Below are positions 23,434 to 31,636 of a stretch of 36,475 nucleotides of DNA, in pieces. This stretch comes from JBJHCA01 sp050485785 (lineage in GTDB: Bacteria > Bacteroidota > Bacteroidia > Chitinophagales > Saprospiraceae), in contig JBJHCA010000030.1 in the NCBI GenBank assembly GCA_050485785.1, positions 1 to 36,475 on the forward strand. Direction: 5' to 3'. The position numbers were made by a program, and so were the translations under genes. Under the pieces are notes generated by a model. That model saw only the letters and a list, made by a program, of their open reading frames with translations, did no database searches and was not told the origin of the DNA. How positions within the stretch are numbered: position 1 is the first letter of the stretch; the number at the start of each line of letters is the position of its first letter.

Positions 23434-24102
23434 ATGAACATTTCAGCCATCACCGGATTTCTCAGTGACTTGTCACAGAACAACAACAAAGAGTGGTTCA
23501 ACGAGAACAAGAAACGCTATGAGATAACGGTAAAGAAGCCATTTGCGGCGTTCAGTGAAAGGGTGCTCACGGCTATTGGGCAATTTGATGACCCCATGCC
23601 GGTGAGTGCATCCAAATGTATTTTCCGGTTACACCGCGACACCCGTTTTTCAGCCGACAAATCTCCGTACAAGTTGCATGTTGCCGCCAATTTTACTCCG
23701 TATGGCAGCACCGGAATGGGCTACCCCGGGTACTATATGCAATTTGGTGTGGAAGAGATGTACTTTGGCGGTGGTGTGTATGCACCGGACAAAGATGCCG
23801 TGGAAGCCATCCGCAAATACATGATGGAGCACAGGAATGAGTTTGAGGCCCTGATGAGTGATAATGCCTTTGTACGCCATTACGAAACCCTGAAAGGGGA
23901 GACCAATAAGCGGCTGAATGCACCATACCGGGAGTTGTTCTACGAATTTCCGGCCATTGCGCTTAAGCAGTTCTATTTTATGCGTGAAGAGCCGGTTTCT
24001 CCCATGGGAGAGGATGAGTTGTTTGACCGGGTTATCGGGTACTTTAAGGCCGGAAAGGATGTCAATGTGTTTTTGCGTAAAGCCCTGGGTTTGGCATCAT
24101 AG
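23434..24102 (+). CDS. DUF2461 domain-containing protein
   Basis: A 222-residue cytoplasmic protein matching my recollection of DUF2461 (TIGR02453 family), widespread but of unknown function. Signature parts are FLSDLSQNNNKEWFNENKKRY (residues 8-28), the FRLHRDTRFSADKSPYK block with conserved Arg and Asp, and YYMQFGVEEMYFGGGVYAP. The ATG at 23434 (MNISAITGFL) agrees with the usual family start and with the promoter box just upstream. No neighbour gives a functional clue. It is convergent with the DUF6157 gene. Confidence 0.88.
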   Translation: MNISAITGFLSDLSQNNNKEWFNENKKRYEITVKKPFAAFSERVLTAIGQFDDPMPVSASKCIFRLHRDTRFSADKSPYKLHVAANFTPYGSTGMGYPGYYMQFGVEEMYFGGGVYAPDKDAVEAIRKYMMEHRNEFEALMSDNAFVRHYETLKGETNKRLNAPYRELFYEFPAIALKQFYFMREEPVSPMGEDELFDRVIGYFKAGKDVNVFLRKALGLAS

Positions 24103-24133
24103 GTTCTGGATTTGACATGACTTTTTGTTGGGC

Positions 24134-24150
24134 GGCAAGGTCGGCTTGCC
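24134..24150. terminator. Hairpin between convergent genes (GGCAAG-gtcgg-CTTGCC)
   Basis: A 6-base perfect stem with a 5-base loop in the 111-base space between convergent stops at 24102 and 24214. A T-run is missing on both strands, so termination is only a guess. Confidence 0.35.
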
Positions 24151-24213
24151 ATGCATAACCCCTGCTTACCGCCGTGAAATGGATCAGCATGTGGAGAAGA
24201 GATGCAGCGTAGT

Positions 24214-24654
24214 TCACTGCTTAGATTTTACCCTGCTGCTTCGCATGGCTTTCAGTTTTGCTATTTCGGGTTCATTTTGCCATAGGCGGTAAAGATCAGT
24301 TTCCCGGCCGGCAACAGCTATTTTTCCTTCAGCATTAAAATGAATTCCCCAGCCGTATTGCCTGGGCAGCGGAGACGTTCTCAGGCAGGGCTGTCCTTTT
24401 GAGAATAAGTCACGCCGGACCTGATTGAGCATGGTGCCGGGTAAGTTTTTTCGCTGCATGTGGATTTGAATCAGCACTTCATCAGAAGTAAAGTGATATG
24501 GCGATTCGGATAATAGCTCAAACTGCAGTCTTGCAAGAGTTTTACCGCCGGCCCGCAACGGAGGCACAACTCCGCGTTCGGCCTTGCAGTCATCGGCTAC
24601 TTCAATGAGCGTATGGTAATAATTGGTGCTGTGCATTTTATCCGGTGCAGCCAT
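24214..24654 (-). CDS. DUF6157 family protein
   Basis: A protein of about 146 residues that resembles DUF6157, a small family of unknown function. The block MHSTNYYHTLIEVADDC, the phrase KTLARLQFELLSESPYHFTSDEV and the GWGIHFNAEGKIAV segment fit what I recall of the family. No signal peptide or membrane segment is visible. Two ATG starts are possible, 24654 and 24636. The second gives the MHSTNYY start that family members usually have; neither has a strong ribosome-binding site. The longest frame opens with TTG and is rejected. The C-terminus is Lys/Arg rich. Confidence 0.72.
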   Translation of the reverse strand: MAAPDKMHSTNYYHTLIEVADDCKAERGVVPPLRAGGKTLARLQFELLSESPYHFTSDEVLIQIHMQRKNLPGTMLNQVRRDLFSKGQPCLRTSPLPRQYGWGIHFNAEGKIAVAGRETDLYRLWQNEPEIAKLKAMRSSRVKSKQ

Positions 24655-24746
24655 AGTATTCAAATGGGTAAGATTAATTTATCAATCTGATCCACTCCGT
24701 AAAGGATGATCAATGTCCCTGCATGAGCGGGGGAAAGTGCTGCCGG

Positions 24747-25172
24747 CTATAGGTTCCTTCCTCTGATAAAACGTGCAACCGTGACTCCCAGAATTCCCAT
24801 GGGAAAGTAAGCCAGTGCCAGATCGAGGATGGTGAACCACAACGGTGACGGCAGAGTAATGATCATGATGAGCCCACCCAGAAAAAAGAATCCGGTAATG
24901 GCCATGGCAAACACCGTGAGCCTGGAAACTGCGATGAGTGCAGCGATCATTGCTCCGACAAACGTTCCCAGCGCATGGGCTAGAAAAGGCATCAGGTAGT
25001 GTTTTGCTTCCAGTAAATGCATGGCTTCCTTGAGGCTTTCTGCCGAAGACAGATCAACTCCTTCGGGCGGTGGAATGAGCGTTCCGCCGATGGAAATTAT
25101 TCCCATGTTGACCAGGCTGCCTGAGATAAGGCCGGCAATTACTGCCAAAACATTCTGTAATATTGGATTCAT
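24747..25172 (-). CDS. Small four-helix membrane protein, unknown function
   Basis: This 141-residue protein has four predicted membrane helices (about 6-30, 60-82, 86-106, 111-134). The loop after helix 1 carries TLIPPPEGVDLSSAESL (31-47), a sequence I associate with unnamed conserved membrane proteins. It may be an inner-membrane protein, but the substrate or partner is unknown. The start at 25172 (MNPILQNVLAV) is preferred over the first ATG at 25256 because the extra 28 residues are polar and do not look like part of the protein. It lies between the serine hydrolase start region and DUF6157, all on the same strand. Confidence 0.65.
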   Translation of the reverse strand: MNPILQNVLAVIAGLISGSLVNMGIISIGGTLIPPPEGVDLSSAESLKEAMHLLEAKHYLMPFLAHALGTFVGAMIAALIAVSRLTVFAMAITGFFFLGGLIMIITLPSPLWFTILDLALAYFPMGILGVTVARFIRGRNL

Positions 25173-25290
25173 AGTGCTATGATTTGCATGCAAGATATCC
25201 AATTTTCCATGAAACGATAATATTTGCTTTTGTAAAAGTGGTTTATTGCAGATCATCCTGAAACAAGCTGGTTGCCGGGCAGAGGCTACA

Positions 25291-26367
25291 TTACTCTACC
25301 TTGAGCAGTCGACCTATCACTTTGGAAATCATGAATCTGATAGCGGAAGACATGAACCGTACATCATTAAAATTGCCAATCAGATAGGATTCAGTTCGGG
25401 GATGATAAAACAAAAAAGCACCTGAAGCACCCACACAGCCCCAGCAATTGTATCTTTCAGGAAGGATAAGCGGGATAGTTATATATTTCCAAACAGCATA
25501 GCCGTATCGGGTTCCGGGCAATCCGCGTGCATCATCTGAAAGCATGATTTCGAGTGTTTCCGGACTCACCAGTTTACCATTGACCAAAGCCTGCATAAAA
25601 ACAAGCAGATCAGCCATGGGTGCGCAAACAGACCCGCCTGCAAAATCAAGCCCGGCAAACTGTGGCATTTGGGAGATATCAGCTCCCTTGAAGAAAAATT
25701 GCGCCAGCGGGTATGGGTTTTCGGTCTTTGGCCGGGTTTTTCCGAACATAAATGCACTGTCCATGCCTGTACGGTCAAAAACATACTGATGCATCGCTTC
25801 GTAAAATGACATTCCGGTCACCTTTTCGATAATGAGCCCAAGCAGATAGTAATTGGTATCGGTATAGTAATGTTTGTAGCCGGGAGGGGTTTTGGGTTTG
25901 AGATTTTCTTTTCCCCATTCGATGGCATCGCGGGGCTCCATATTGAAACCGGGTTTGCCGAGCATTTGCTTGAGCAATGGCCAGAATGAATCATACAGGC
26001 CTGATGTTTGGTTGAGCAAGTGCCTGATGCTTATTTGTCCGGAGTAATCTTTTTTTCTGTATACATGAAGCCCATCCATGAGGTCATGATCGAGATATTG
26101 GCTGACAGGATCATCGAATGAAATTTTACTTTGCTCGTGCAACATGGCTACAAGCGTGGCAGTAAACAACTTGCCAACGCTGGCCATATAGAGTGGTTGT
26201 TTTACATTGGCCTGTTGATTATGGGTTGTACCTAATGCAGCAGAAGTATGCAGGCCTAGTTTGTCGGAATGTACCAACAAATAAGCATTAGCGGCCTTAG
26301 TGCCTACTTTGGCCGTATTGGCGAAGGATTGCAAAATCTTCTGTTGGGCAAGTTCAGTGGAAATCAT
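25291..26367 (-). CDS. Serine hydrolase of the beta-lactamase / penicillin-binding-protein family
   Basis: A 358-residue class C beta-lactamase-like hydrolase. The active-site SxxK is SVGK (Ser63, Lys66), the second motif is YTDTNY (Tyr168), where the usual YxN reads Y-T-D, and GASGAF near the C-terminus replaces the KTG strand. Relatives include D-aminopeptidases, esterases and PBP-like carboxypeptidases. Most are exported, but the N-terminus here (MISTELAQQKILQSF) has no signal peptide, so a cytoplasmic location or non-classical export is implied unless the start is wrong. No beta-lactam resistance should be inferred. The substrate could be a peptide, a D-amino-acid ester or a lactone. Confidence 0.85.
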   Translation of the reverse strand: MISTELAQQKILQSFANTAKVGTKAANAYLLVHSDKLGLHTSAALGTTHNQQANVKQPLYMASVGKLFTATLVAMLHEQSKISFDDPVSQYLDHDLMDGLHVYRKKDYSGQISIRHLLNQTSGLYDSFWPLLKQMLGKPGFNMEPRDAIEWGKENLKPKTPPGYKHYYTDTNYYLLGLIIEKVTGMSFYEAMHQYVFDRTGMDSAFMFGKTRPKTENPYPLAQFFFKGADISQMPQFAGLDFAGGSVCAPMADLLVFMQALVNGKLVSPETLEIMLSDDARGLPGTRYGYAVWKYITIPLILPERYNCWGCVGASGAFLFYHPRTESYLIGNFNDVRFMSSAIRFMISKVIGRLLKVE

Positions 26368-26486
26368 GAACCATTGATTTACGGATTACCGAAAAGGAAT
26401 GTTTGAGCTTAATCATCTGATGTAGCAAAGGCAGGCTTTTTCGGTTTAATTTCACAGCGAGCGGAGCGAGCCCATAAAGAGACATC

Positions 26487-26528
26487 AAAAAAAAAAATCA
26501 ATCAACTGCGGTTAAAATCGTTGGCAGT
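26487..26528 (-). terminator. T11 run after cytidine deaminase with weak preceding stem
   Basis: On the minus strand a run of eleven T follows the cdd stop codon. A 5-base inverted repeat (ACTGC/GCAGT, 26505-26509 and 26524-26528) lies just before it but includes the last codons of cdd. It may work as a poor terminator, or the run may simply be AT-rich spacer. Confidence 0.3.
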
Positions 26529-26993
26529 AAACATAAATGGCATCAGTTGCCTGATGGATGATACTGCGATGAGCGGACCGGTGTATCCGCCAAAAATGAT
26601 GCGAACGGGCTGGCCGTAACGCACTTCCCATTCGGTAATCACCTGACGGCAGGCACCGCATGGGCTTACCGGGAAGTTAACTTCGAACAACCGGCTGTTG
26701 CAGCAAATGGCCATTGTGGAAACCGGAACCCCGGGAAAGGCTGAGCCTGCGCGGCCTAGCGCTGTCATTTCAGCACAAAAGCCCATGGGAAAGGAGGCAT
26801 TTTCCTGATTGACACCGGTACTGATCTCGCCGTTTTGCATTTTAACTGCACATCCTACCAAAAATTTCGAATATGGGGCATACGCATCTTCCAGCACTTT
26901 GCGACTCAGCAAAAAGAGCTCCCTCTCTTCTGCAATGAGTTCTCCGGGCTCGGCGTACTGTTCATATTCTACATGCAATGACTTGTGTTCCAT
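26502..26993 (-). CDS. cdd: Cytidine deaminase
   Basis: Cytidine deaminase converts cytidine and deoxycytidine to uridine forms in nucleoside salvage. This 163-residue protein has the zinc signature of the tetrameric type: CAE (Cys73, Glu75 as proton shuttle) and PCGACRQ (Cys112, Cys115). The substrate-binding segment GCAVKMQNGEISTGVNQENAS (48-68) is also clear. It is somewhat longer than the 130-residue tetrameric enzymes because of an acidic N-terminal extension of about 25 residues. No nucleoside transporter or phosphorylase is adjacent. Start at the ATG at 26993. Confidence 0.95.
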   Translation of the reverse strand: MEHKSLHVEYEQYAEPGELIAEERELFLLSRKVLEDAYAPYSKFLVGCAVKMQNGEISTGVNQENASFPMGFCAEMTALGRAGSAFPGVPVSTMAICCNSRLFEVNFPVSPCGACRQVITEWEVRYGQPVRIIFGGYTGPLIAVSSIRQLMPFMFTANDFNRS

Positions 26994-27058
26994 AGGGCCA
27001 ATTGAATCCCGAAAGGCATGCCAAGGTATAAAATTTAACTCAAAATGGAAGGCAATTT

Positions 27059-27958
27059 TTACCGGCGATGCCCTGTAAAGTGCAATGCTGATTCTACGGC
27101 CAGTTTAGCGGTGACCCCTTCAATATCGTAAACGGGATTGAGCTCTGCAATGTCAATACACGCTACCGCGGGCATAGTACTGATATGGCTGAATACCGGC
27201 ATGAGTGCTTCGGGATCAAGCCCGTTTTTGGCCACTGCACTTACCCCGGGTGCCGTATCGGCACGGAATACATCGAGGTCCAGGGTCACATACAGCCTGT
27301 CGACGGATGCGGCAAATGTTTCAATGCATTGGATCCAGTCGGGAGTTTGCCAGTTTTGGACTTCGGTATTGAGATGAAACTGAACTTTGTGTTCGCGGGC
27401 CGTACGGAACAGAAATTCCGGAGTACTGTTGGTGTCAAGCCCCAGACACAGATAGTGAAAGGGGAGGTCATTATGCCTGCGTTCATCGGCAATTTGCCTG
27501 AATGAGGTTCCGGAATTCGGCCCATTAAAGTAAGGCCTCAGGTCAAAGTGGGCATCAAAGTTGATGTGCCCGATCAAGGGCATTGATTCGTTTTGAGCGC
27601 ATTGCAGCATGGCAAGATGCATTGCCCAGGTAATCTCATGGCCTCCTCCCACGGCAAGCACAGTACGTCCGCTATCCATGGTTTTGGCTACAGCCCGGCT
27701 AAATGTTTGTTGAAACAAGGACAATGCCTGACTTTGCATGGTGTACAGTCCTCCGTCAATCACATGCGTAACATGCTCCCACTGTGCAGCAAATGCCAGT
27801 GGACCACCGGCAGCCCCCGGTCTTCCGTTGTTTCTTCGGACGCCTTCATCACAGGCAAATCCCATAAAAACCGTCTCTTTCCCACCGGAATGGGCAGCAT
27901 GCCCGGATTTTTCATCTATAGAGGGCTGATTGCTGAGAAAGGGGGTCAAGGTATGCAT
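27059..27958 (-). CDS. hutG: Formimidoylglutamase-like ureohydrolase (arginase family)
   Basis: A 299-residue binuclear manganese ureohydrolase. Metal ligands are visible: His107 in AVGGGHE, Asp135, His137 and Asp139 in HINFDAHFDLR, and Asp227 and Asp229 in TLDLDVF. The segment GRPGAAGGP near residue 46 and the overall length fit HutG, which splits N-formimidoyl-glutamate into glutamate and formamide in histidine breakdown. No hutH, hutU or hutI gene is in the window, so agmatinase or guanidinobutyrase-like activity stays possible. The frame extends upstream only through a TTG at 28033; I use the ATG at 27958. It lies 65 bases downstream of cdd's start codon on the same strand. Confidence 0.83.
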   Translation of the reverse strand: MHTLTPFLSNQPSIDEKSGHAAHSGGKETVFMGFACDEGVRRNNGRPGAAGGPLAFAAQWEHVTHVIDGGLYTMQSQALSLFQQTFSRAVAKTMDSGRTVLAVGGGHEITWAMHLAMLQCAQNESMPLIGHINFDAHFDLRPYFNGPNSGTSFRQIADERRHNDLPFHYLCLGLDTNSTPEFLFRTAREHKVQFHLNTEVQNWQTPDWIQCIETFAASVDRLYVTLDLDVFRADTAPGVSAVAKNGLDPEALMPVFSHISTMPAVACIDIAELNPVYDIEGVTAKLAVESALHFTGHRR

Positions 27959-28091
27959 AGGATTTGTGGGTTTGGGATAACTTTTTGTAGCCGGGGCTAA
28001 TGTACCCGGGTGATAGCCGGTAAGCCCCGGCAAAACGTGTACGGAAAAACGCTATATTGCAAACTTTTTTACAGATTTCAAAGCTTTGATC

Positions 28092-29789
28092 ATGCAAACA
28101 TTTCAGGATTACGCTTATCAACGTCCCGTTACTGCCGACTTCAGGCAGCAGTTTGAGAATGCTATCGCACAGTTGCGCAAGGAAACAGAACCGGCCAGTT
28201 TACTGGCTGCCCTAAAAAAAATTGAGACGCTGCGTGCTGACTGGGATACCATGTACAATCTCTGCTACATCAGACACACGGTTAATACGGCCGATGAATT
28301 TTATGCCGCAGAAAAGGAGTTTTTCAGCAGTAATCAGCCCCTGTATCAGGAGCTGGAAGCTGAATTTTTCAGGCTTTTGCCTGACCTGCCCCACCAGGAA
28401 GTACTGCGCCGTGAGTTTGGTGATCAGCTGTTCATTATTGCTGAACTGATGCAGAAGACGTTTCACCCATCGATCATTGATGATCTGAAGGAGGAAAATA
28501 AACTGACCGATGAGTATATCAAATTGATTTCGCAGGCCAATATACCGTTCAGGGGCGAAACCTATAATTTATCGGGGATCGGCCCCTTTGAAAAGTCGGA
28601 TGACAGAGAAACCCGACGCGAAGCAGCTACTGCCAAATGGGACTTCTATGCTGCTCATGTTGCCGAAATTGAAGGAATTTACGACCGTTTGGTAAAGTTG
28701 AGAGCCGGAATGGCCTCTAAGCTGGGTTTTGACAACTTCATCACCATGGGCTACTACAGGATGCTGCGTTCGGATTATGATCACCGGGCGGTGGCGCGTT
28801 TCAGGGATCAGGTGACCGAACATATTGTTCCCGTTGTACAGGAATTGATTCAGCGCCAGGCTACCAGGCTGGGTGTTGACAAGATGCACTTCTATGATGA
28901 ACCAGTTATTTTCAGAAACGGCAACCCGAAACCTTCGGGAAGTGCGGATGAAATTGTAGCTGCAGCCGGAACCATGTACGATGAATTATCGCCTGAAACC
29001 GGTGAGTTTTTCCGATTTATGGAGGATAGGGGTTTGCTTGATCTCACTACCAAGGAAAACAAAGCCCCAATGGGATATTGCACATTTCTCAGCAAGTATA
29101 AATCGCCATTCATATTCTCTAATTTTAACGGCACCAGCGATGATATAGACGTATTGACTCACGAAGCCGGGCACGCTTTTCAGGGATACATGAGCCGGCC
29201 GCTGGAACAACTGGATTACCGGTGGCCTACCGCTGATGCTGCGGAAATTCACAGTATGGCCATGGAGTTTTTTGCCTGGCCCTGGATGGAACTGTTTTTT
29301 GGTGATGATGCCGACAAATACCGCTTTGGCCACATGATACGTTCATTGACTTTTCTTCCTTACGGTGTGCTGGTGGATGAATTTCAACACGAAGTATTCA
29401 GTGCGCCGGACATGAGTCCTGCTGAGAGAAATGCCGTATGGCGTCGCCTTGAAAAGAAATACCTGCCGCACAGAAGTTACGACGGAAACGGATTCCTTGA
29501 TGAGGGCCGGTTTTGGCAAAGACAAAACCATATCTTCGGCCTGCCATTTTACTATATTGATTATGCATTGGCACAAATATGTGCCCTTCAGTTTTGGGTG
29601 CGAGAAGGGGAGAACCGGACCGAAGCCTGGAAAGATTACCTGAATATCTGTAAAGTGGGAGGAAGCCGGTCATTCCTGAGCATTGTGAAGCTAGGCGGAC
29701 TGATGGATCCCTTTGGAGAAGGGTGTGTAAAAACAGTTGCAGGCAAAGCCATGGATTGGCTGAGAAGTATTGATGACTCCAGGTTTTAG
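28092..29789 (+). CDS. M3-family oligoendopeptidase (PepF-like)
   Basis: A 565-residue cytoplasmic zinc metallopeptidase. The HEXXH motif is HEAGHAF with His357, Glu358 and His361. A downstream EIHSMAMEF (Glu385) supplies the third zinc ligand. N-terminal helices and the FxQRQNHIFGLPFYYIDYALAQ region match oligoendopeptidase F, which cuts short peptides from protein turnover. No signal peptide is seen, consistent with a cytoplasmic role. The ATG at 28092 is preceded by a TTG at 28086 that I reject. TATATTGC at 28053-28060 resembles a -7 box with one or two mismatches. The M20 peptidase gene next door is convergent. Confidence 0.93.
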   Translation: MQTFQDYAYQRPVTADFRQQFENAIAQLRKETEPASLLAALKKIETLRADWDTMYNLCYIRHTVNTADEFYAAEKEFFSSNQPLYQELEAEFFRLLPDLPHQEVLRREFGDQLFIIAELMQKTFHPSIIDDLKEENKLTDEYIKLISQANIPFRGETYNLSGIGPFEKSDDRETRREAATAKWDFYAAHVAEIEGIYDRLVKLRAGMASKLGFDNFITMGYYRMLRSDYDHRAVARFRDQVTEHIVPVVQELIQRQATRLGVDKMHFYDEPVIFRNGNPKPSGSADEIVAAAGTMYDELSPETGEFFRFMEDRGLLDLTTKENKAPMGYCTFLSKYKSPFIFSNFNGTSDDIDVLTHEAGHAFQGYMSRPLEQLDYRWPTADAAEIHSMAMEFFAWPWMELFFGDDADKYRFGHMIRSLTFLPYGVLVDEFQHEVFSAPDMSPAERNAVWRRLEKKYLPHRSYDGNGFLDEGRFWQRQNHIFGLPFYYIDYALAQICALQFWVREGENRTEAWKDYLNICKVGGSRSFLSIVKLGGLMDPFGEGCVKTVAGKAMDWLRSIDDSRF

Positions 29790-29851
29790 GGTAACATAAG
29801 CCATCAAATGAAGAGGTGGGAAACCCGTTGTTATAGTGGCTTCAATCCGGA

Positions 29852-31390
29852 TTATTCGTCAATTGGATTTTCATGCTGATGTGTAATCCGGTTGTGCTGC
29901 TGTTTTTGTGGAATGTCTGAACCCATGAACCTTGTGAAAAATGCCAGGTAAGTCGCTATACCGGGCTCGAGGGATTCCACCGGAAATTTTTCATTAACAG
30001 CATGGATGCTTTCCAGCACTTCATGGCTTACCTCTGAAGGCATAAAACTGATTACCGGAATCTGATAGTACCGGAAGTAATTACAATCTGAGCCGGTAGG
30101 TGAAAGTATGGGAATCGTTGAAGCTTCAGGGTAAGTCTGAACAATCGACGCTTCGGCCATCTCAAGAAAATAGTCGTTGAGCGTGGGTTTTACTTCCGGT
30201 GTTTCTTTGTAGACTTCGATCTCAATGTCAGGATTATTGAGAATTCTCCTGAGTTTTCGGATAAACTGGCGGTTTGATACCCCCGGTAACAACCGGCAGT
30301 CGAGATAGGCTTCCACCACCTGGGGAATTACATTGTGAGCGCGATCACCTTCAGCCACAGTCATCAATTCCGTTATGGTAATGCTGTTGGTAAACATGGC
30401 TTCAATGACGGGTTCATTGCGCAACTGCCCGGCAGCTACCGGTTTGAAGAATCTCAGATTTCTCAATACAAAGCCCTTCAGTCCTCCTTCCAGCTTGCCA
30501 AACTGTCTGTAAGTTTTCCTGTTTACTGGGTTGAACTGAATACGACTTTGGTGTTGAGTAATTCTTTCCAGTGCCCGGATCATTTCCTGAATGGCGTAGC
30601 GTTCAGGGCGAATACTGCCGTGACCGTGAGAATCGACTGCAAGGCGAAGTGTAACCCAGAGCTCTCGCTTATTGGCAATGGCCAGTGGAAAAATGAGACG
30701 ATCAGGATGATTTTCAAGTACGTCTCTGACGCCGGGTGGCCCTTCACCAAGAACGAGGACGGGATTGAGATATTCCAGATAATGATCTGCCACATAAGGG
30801 GCACCGTAATAGGAATCGGTTTCTTCACCCGATACGGCCAGGATGGTAATATTGTATGGAAGATCACGGCCTTCCATTTCAGCGATAAACCTGGAAGCAG
30901 CTACCGATTGCATGATAGTAGATGCTTTGTTGTCATATGCACCACGCCCCCAAACGTAGCCATCTGCTATATGGCCGCTGAATGGAGGATGAGTCCAATG
31001 GGCTGCCGGTCCTGCCTCAACCACATCAATGTGGCTTAGCAGCACGAGATTGGGCTTACCGGAACTCAGTGGGTAAATTGACGCAGCTACATTGAAGTTA
31101 CTGTCGCGATCTCCCAGCAATTCAACATATAAACCCATTTCATCCAGAACATGAGCCAGGTAACTGCCGGCCGGCTTTTCATTTCCAGTTACTGATTCAA
31201 TCTGTACGTAGCTTTGCAAAAATATCTCCGGATGCTCCATCAGCACTTTGGCGCTGTGAACCGGTTTAGGTGAATGCCCTTTTGTGGCCAAATCCATGGG
31301 TTGAGCCCGGGAACTTTGGCTCAATACACTCTCCGACCCTGTGAAACACAGAAATAGTATTAAAAATCCATGAATAGACCATCTAAGCAT
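29852..31390 (-). CDS. Exported M20-family metallopeptidase (carboxypeptidase PM20D1/CPS1-like)
   Basis: A 512-residue protein with a signal peptide (residues 1-25, HGFLILFLCFTGSESVLSQ). The M20 fold shows the zinc ligands: His120 and catalytic Asp122 in LLSHIDVVE, bridging Asp153 in GAYDNK, the Glu189-Glu190 pair in SGEETD, and a late His in ESIHAVNE. The VWGRGAYDNKAS segment (146-157) is characteristic of the PM20D1/carboxypeptidase S subgroup. It probably trims peptides or N-acyl amino acids in the periplasm or outside the cell and so may supply amino acids. No lipobox and no T9SS sorting domain are present, so the Sec route to the periplasm is expected. Confidence 0.9.
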   Translation of the reverse strand: MLRWSIHGFLILFLCFTGSESVLSQSSRAQPMDLATKGHSPKPVHSAKVLMEHPEIFLQSYVQIESVTGNEKPAGSYLAHVLDEMGLYVELLGDRDSNFNVAASIYPLSSGKPNLVLLSHIDVVEAGPAAHWTHPPFSGHIADGYVWGRGAYDNKASTIMQSVAASRFIAEMEGRDLPYNITILAVSGEETDSYYGAPYVADHYLEYLNPVLVLGEGPPGVRDVLENHPDRLIFPLAIANKRELWVTLRLAVDSHGHGSIRPERYAIQEMIRALERITQHQSRIQFNPVNRKTYRQFGKLEGGLKGFVLRNLRFFKPVAAGQLRNEPVIEAMFTNSITITELMTVAEGDRAHNVIPQVVEAYLDCRLLPGVSNRQFIRKLRRILNNPDIEIEVYKETPEVKPTLNDYFLEMAEASIVQTYPEASTIPILSPTGSDCNYFRYYQIPVISFMPSEVSHEVLESIHAVNEKFPVESLEPGIATYLAFFTRFMGSDIPQKQQHNRITHQHENPIDE

Positions 31391-31608
31391 AAAGAGGAGT
31401 TTGCCCGTCTGATTTAAGGGTAAAAGATAGTGAATTGTTCTGCAATATTCTTTCCCTTAGGGTCAGATATTGCCGGAAGCCGAAAAAAGTACCGAGTTCT
31501 TTTGAACTTGAATATCCCGTACCCTTAAAACTGATTCTGAAAATCTATGATCTAACAGGTTTAATGCTAAATTCATACGATGAATTCCGGTGCAGGGGTA
31601 TACTTTAT

Positions 31609-31616
31609 TAACTTTG
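31609..31616 (+). promoter_or_regulatory. Predicted -7 promoter box (TAACTTTG) for the triple-domain T9SS gene
   Basis: An exact TAnnTTTG match 20 bases upstream of the ATG at 31637. The predicted leader is about 16 bases. Confidence 0.5.
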
Positions 31617-31636
31617 CTGCTCAAACCTGAGTAGTC

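Noticed and set aside
26447..26475. GC-rich GCGAGCGGAGCGAGC segment as a hairpin or repeat element
   Set aside because: It does not pair with itself well and occurs once in the window.
27959..28033. Longer HutG start at 28033
   Set aside because: The codon is TTG and the extra 25 residues do not look like the family N-terminus.
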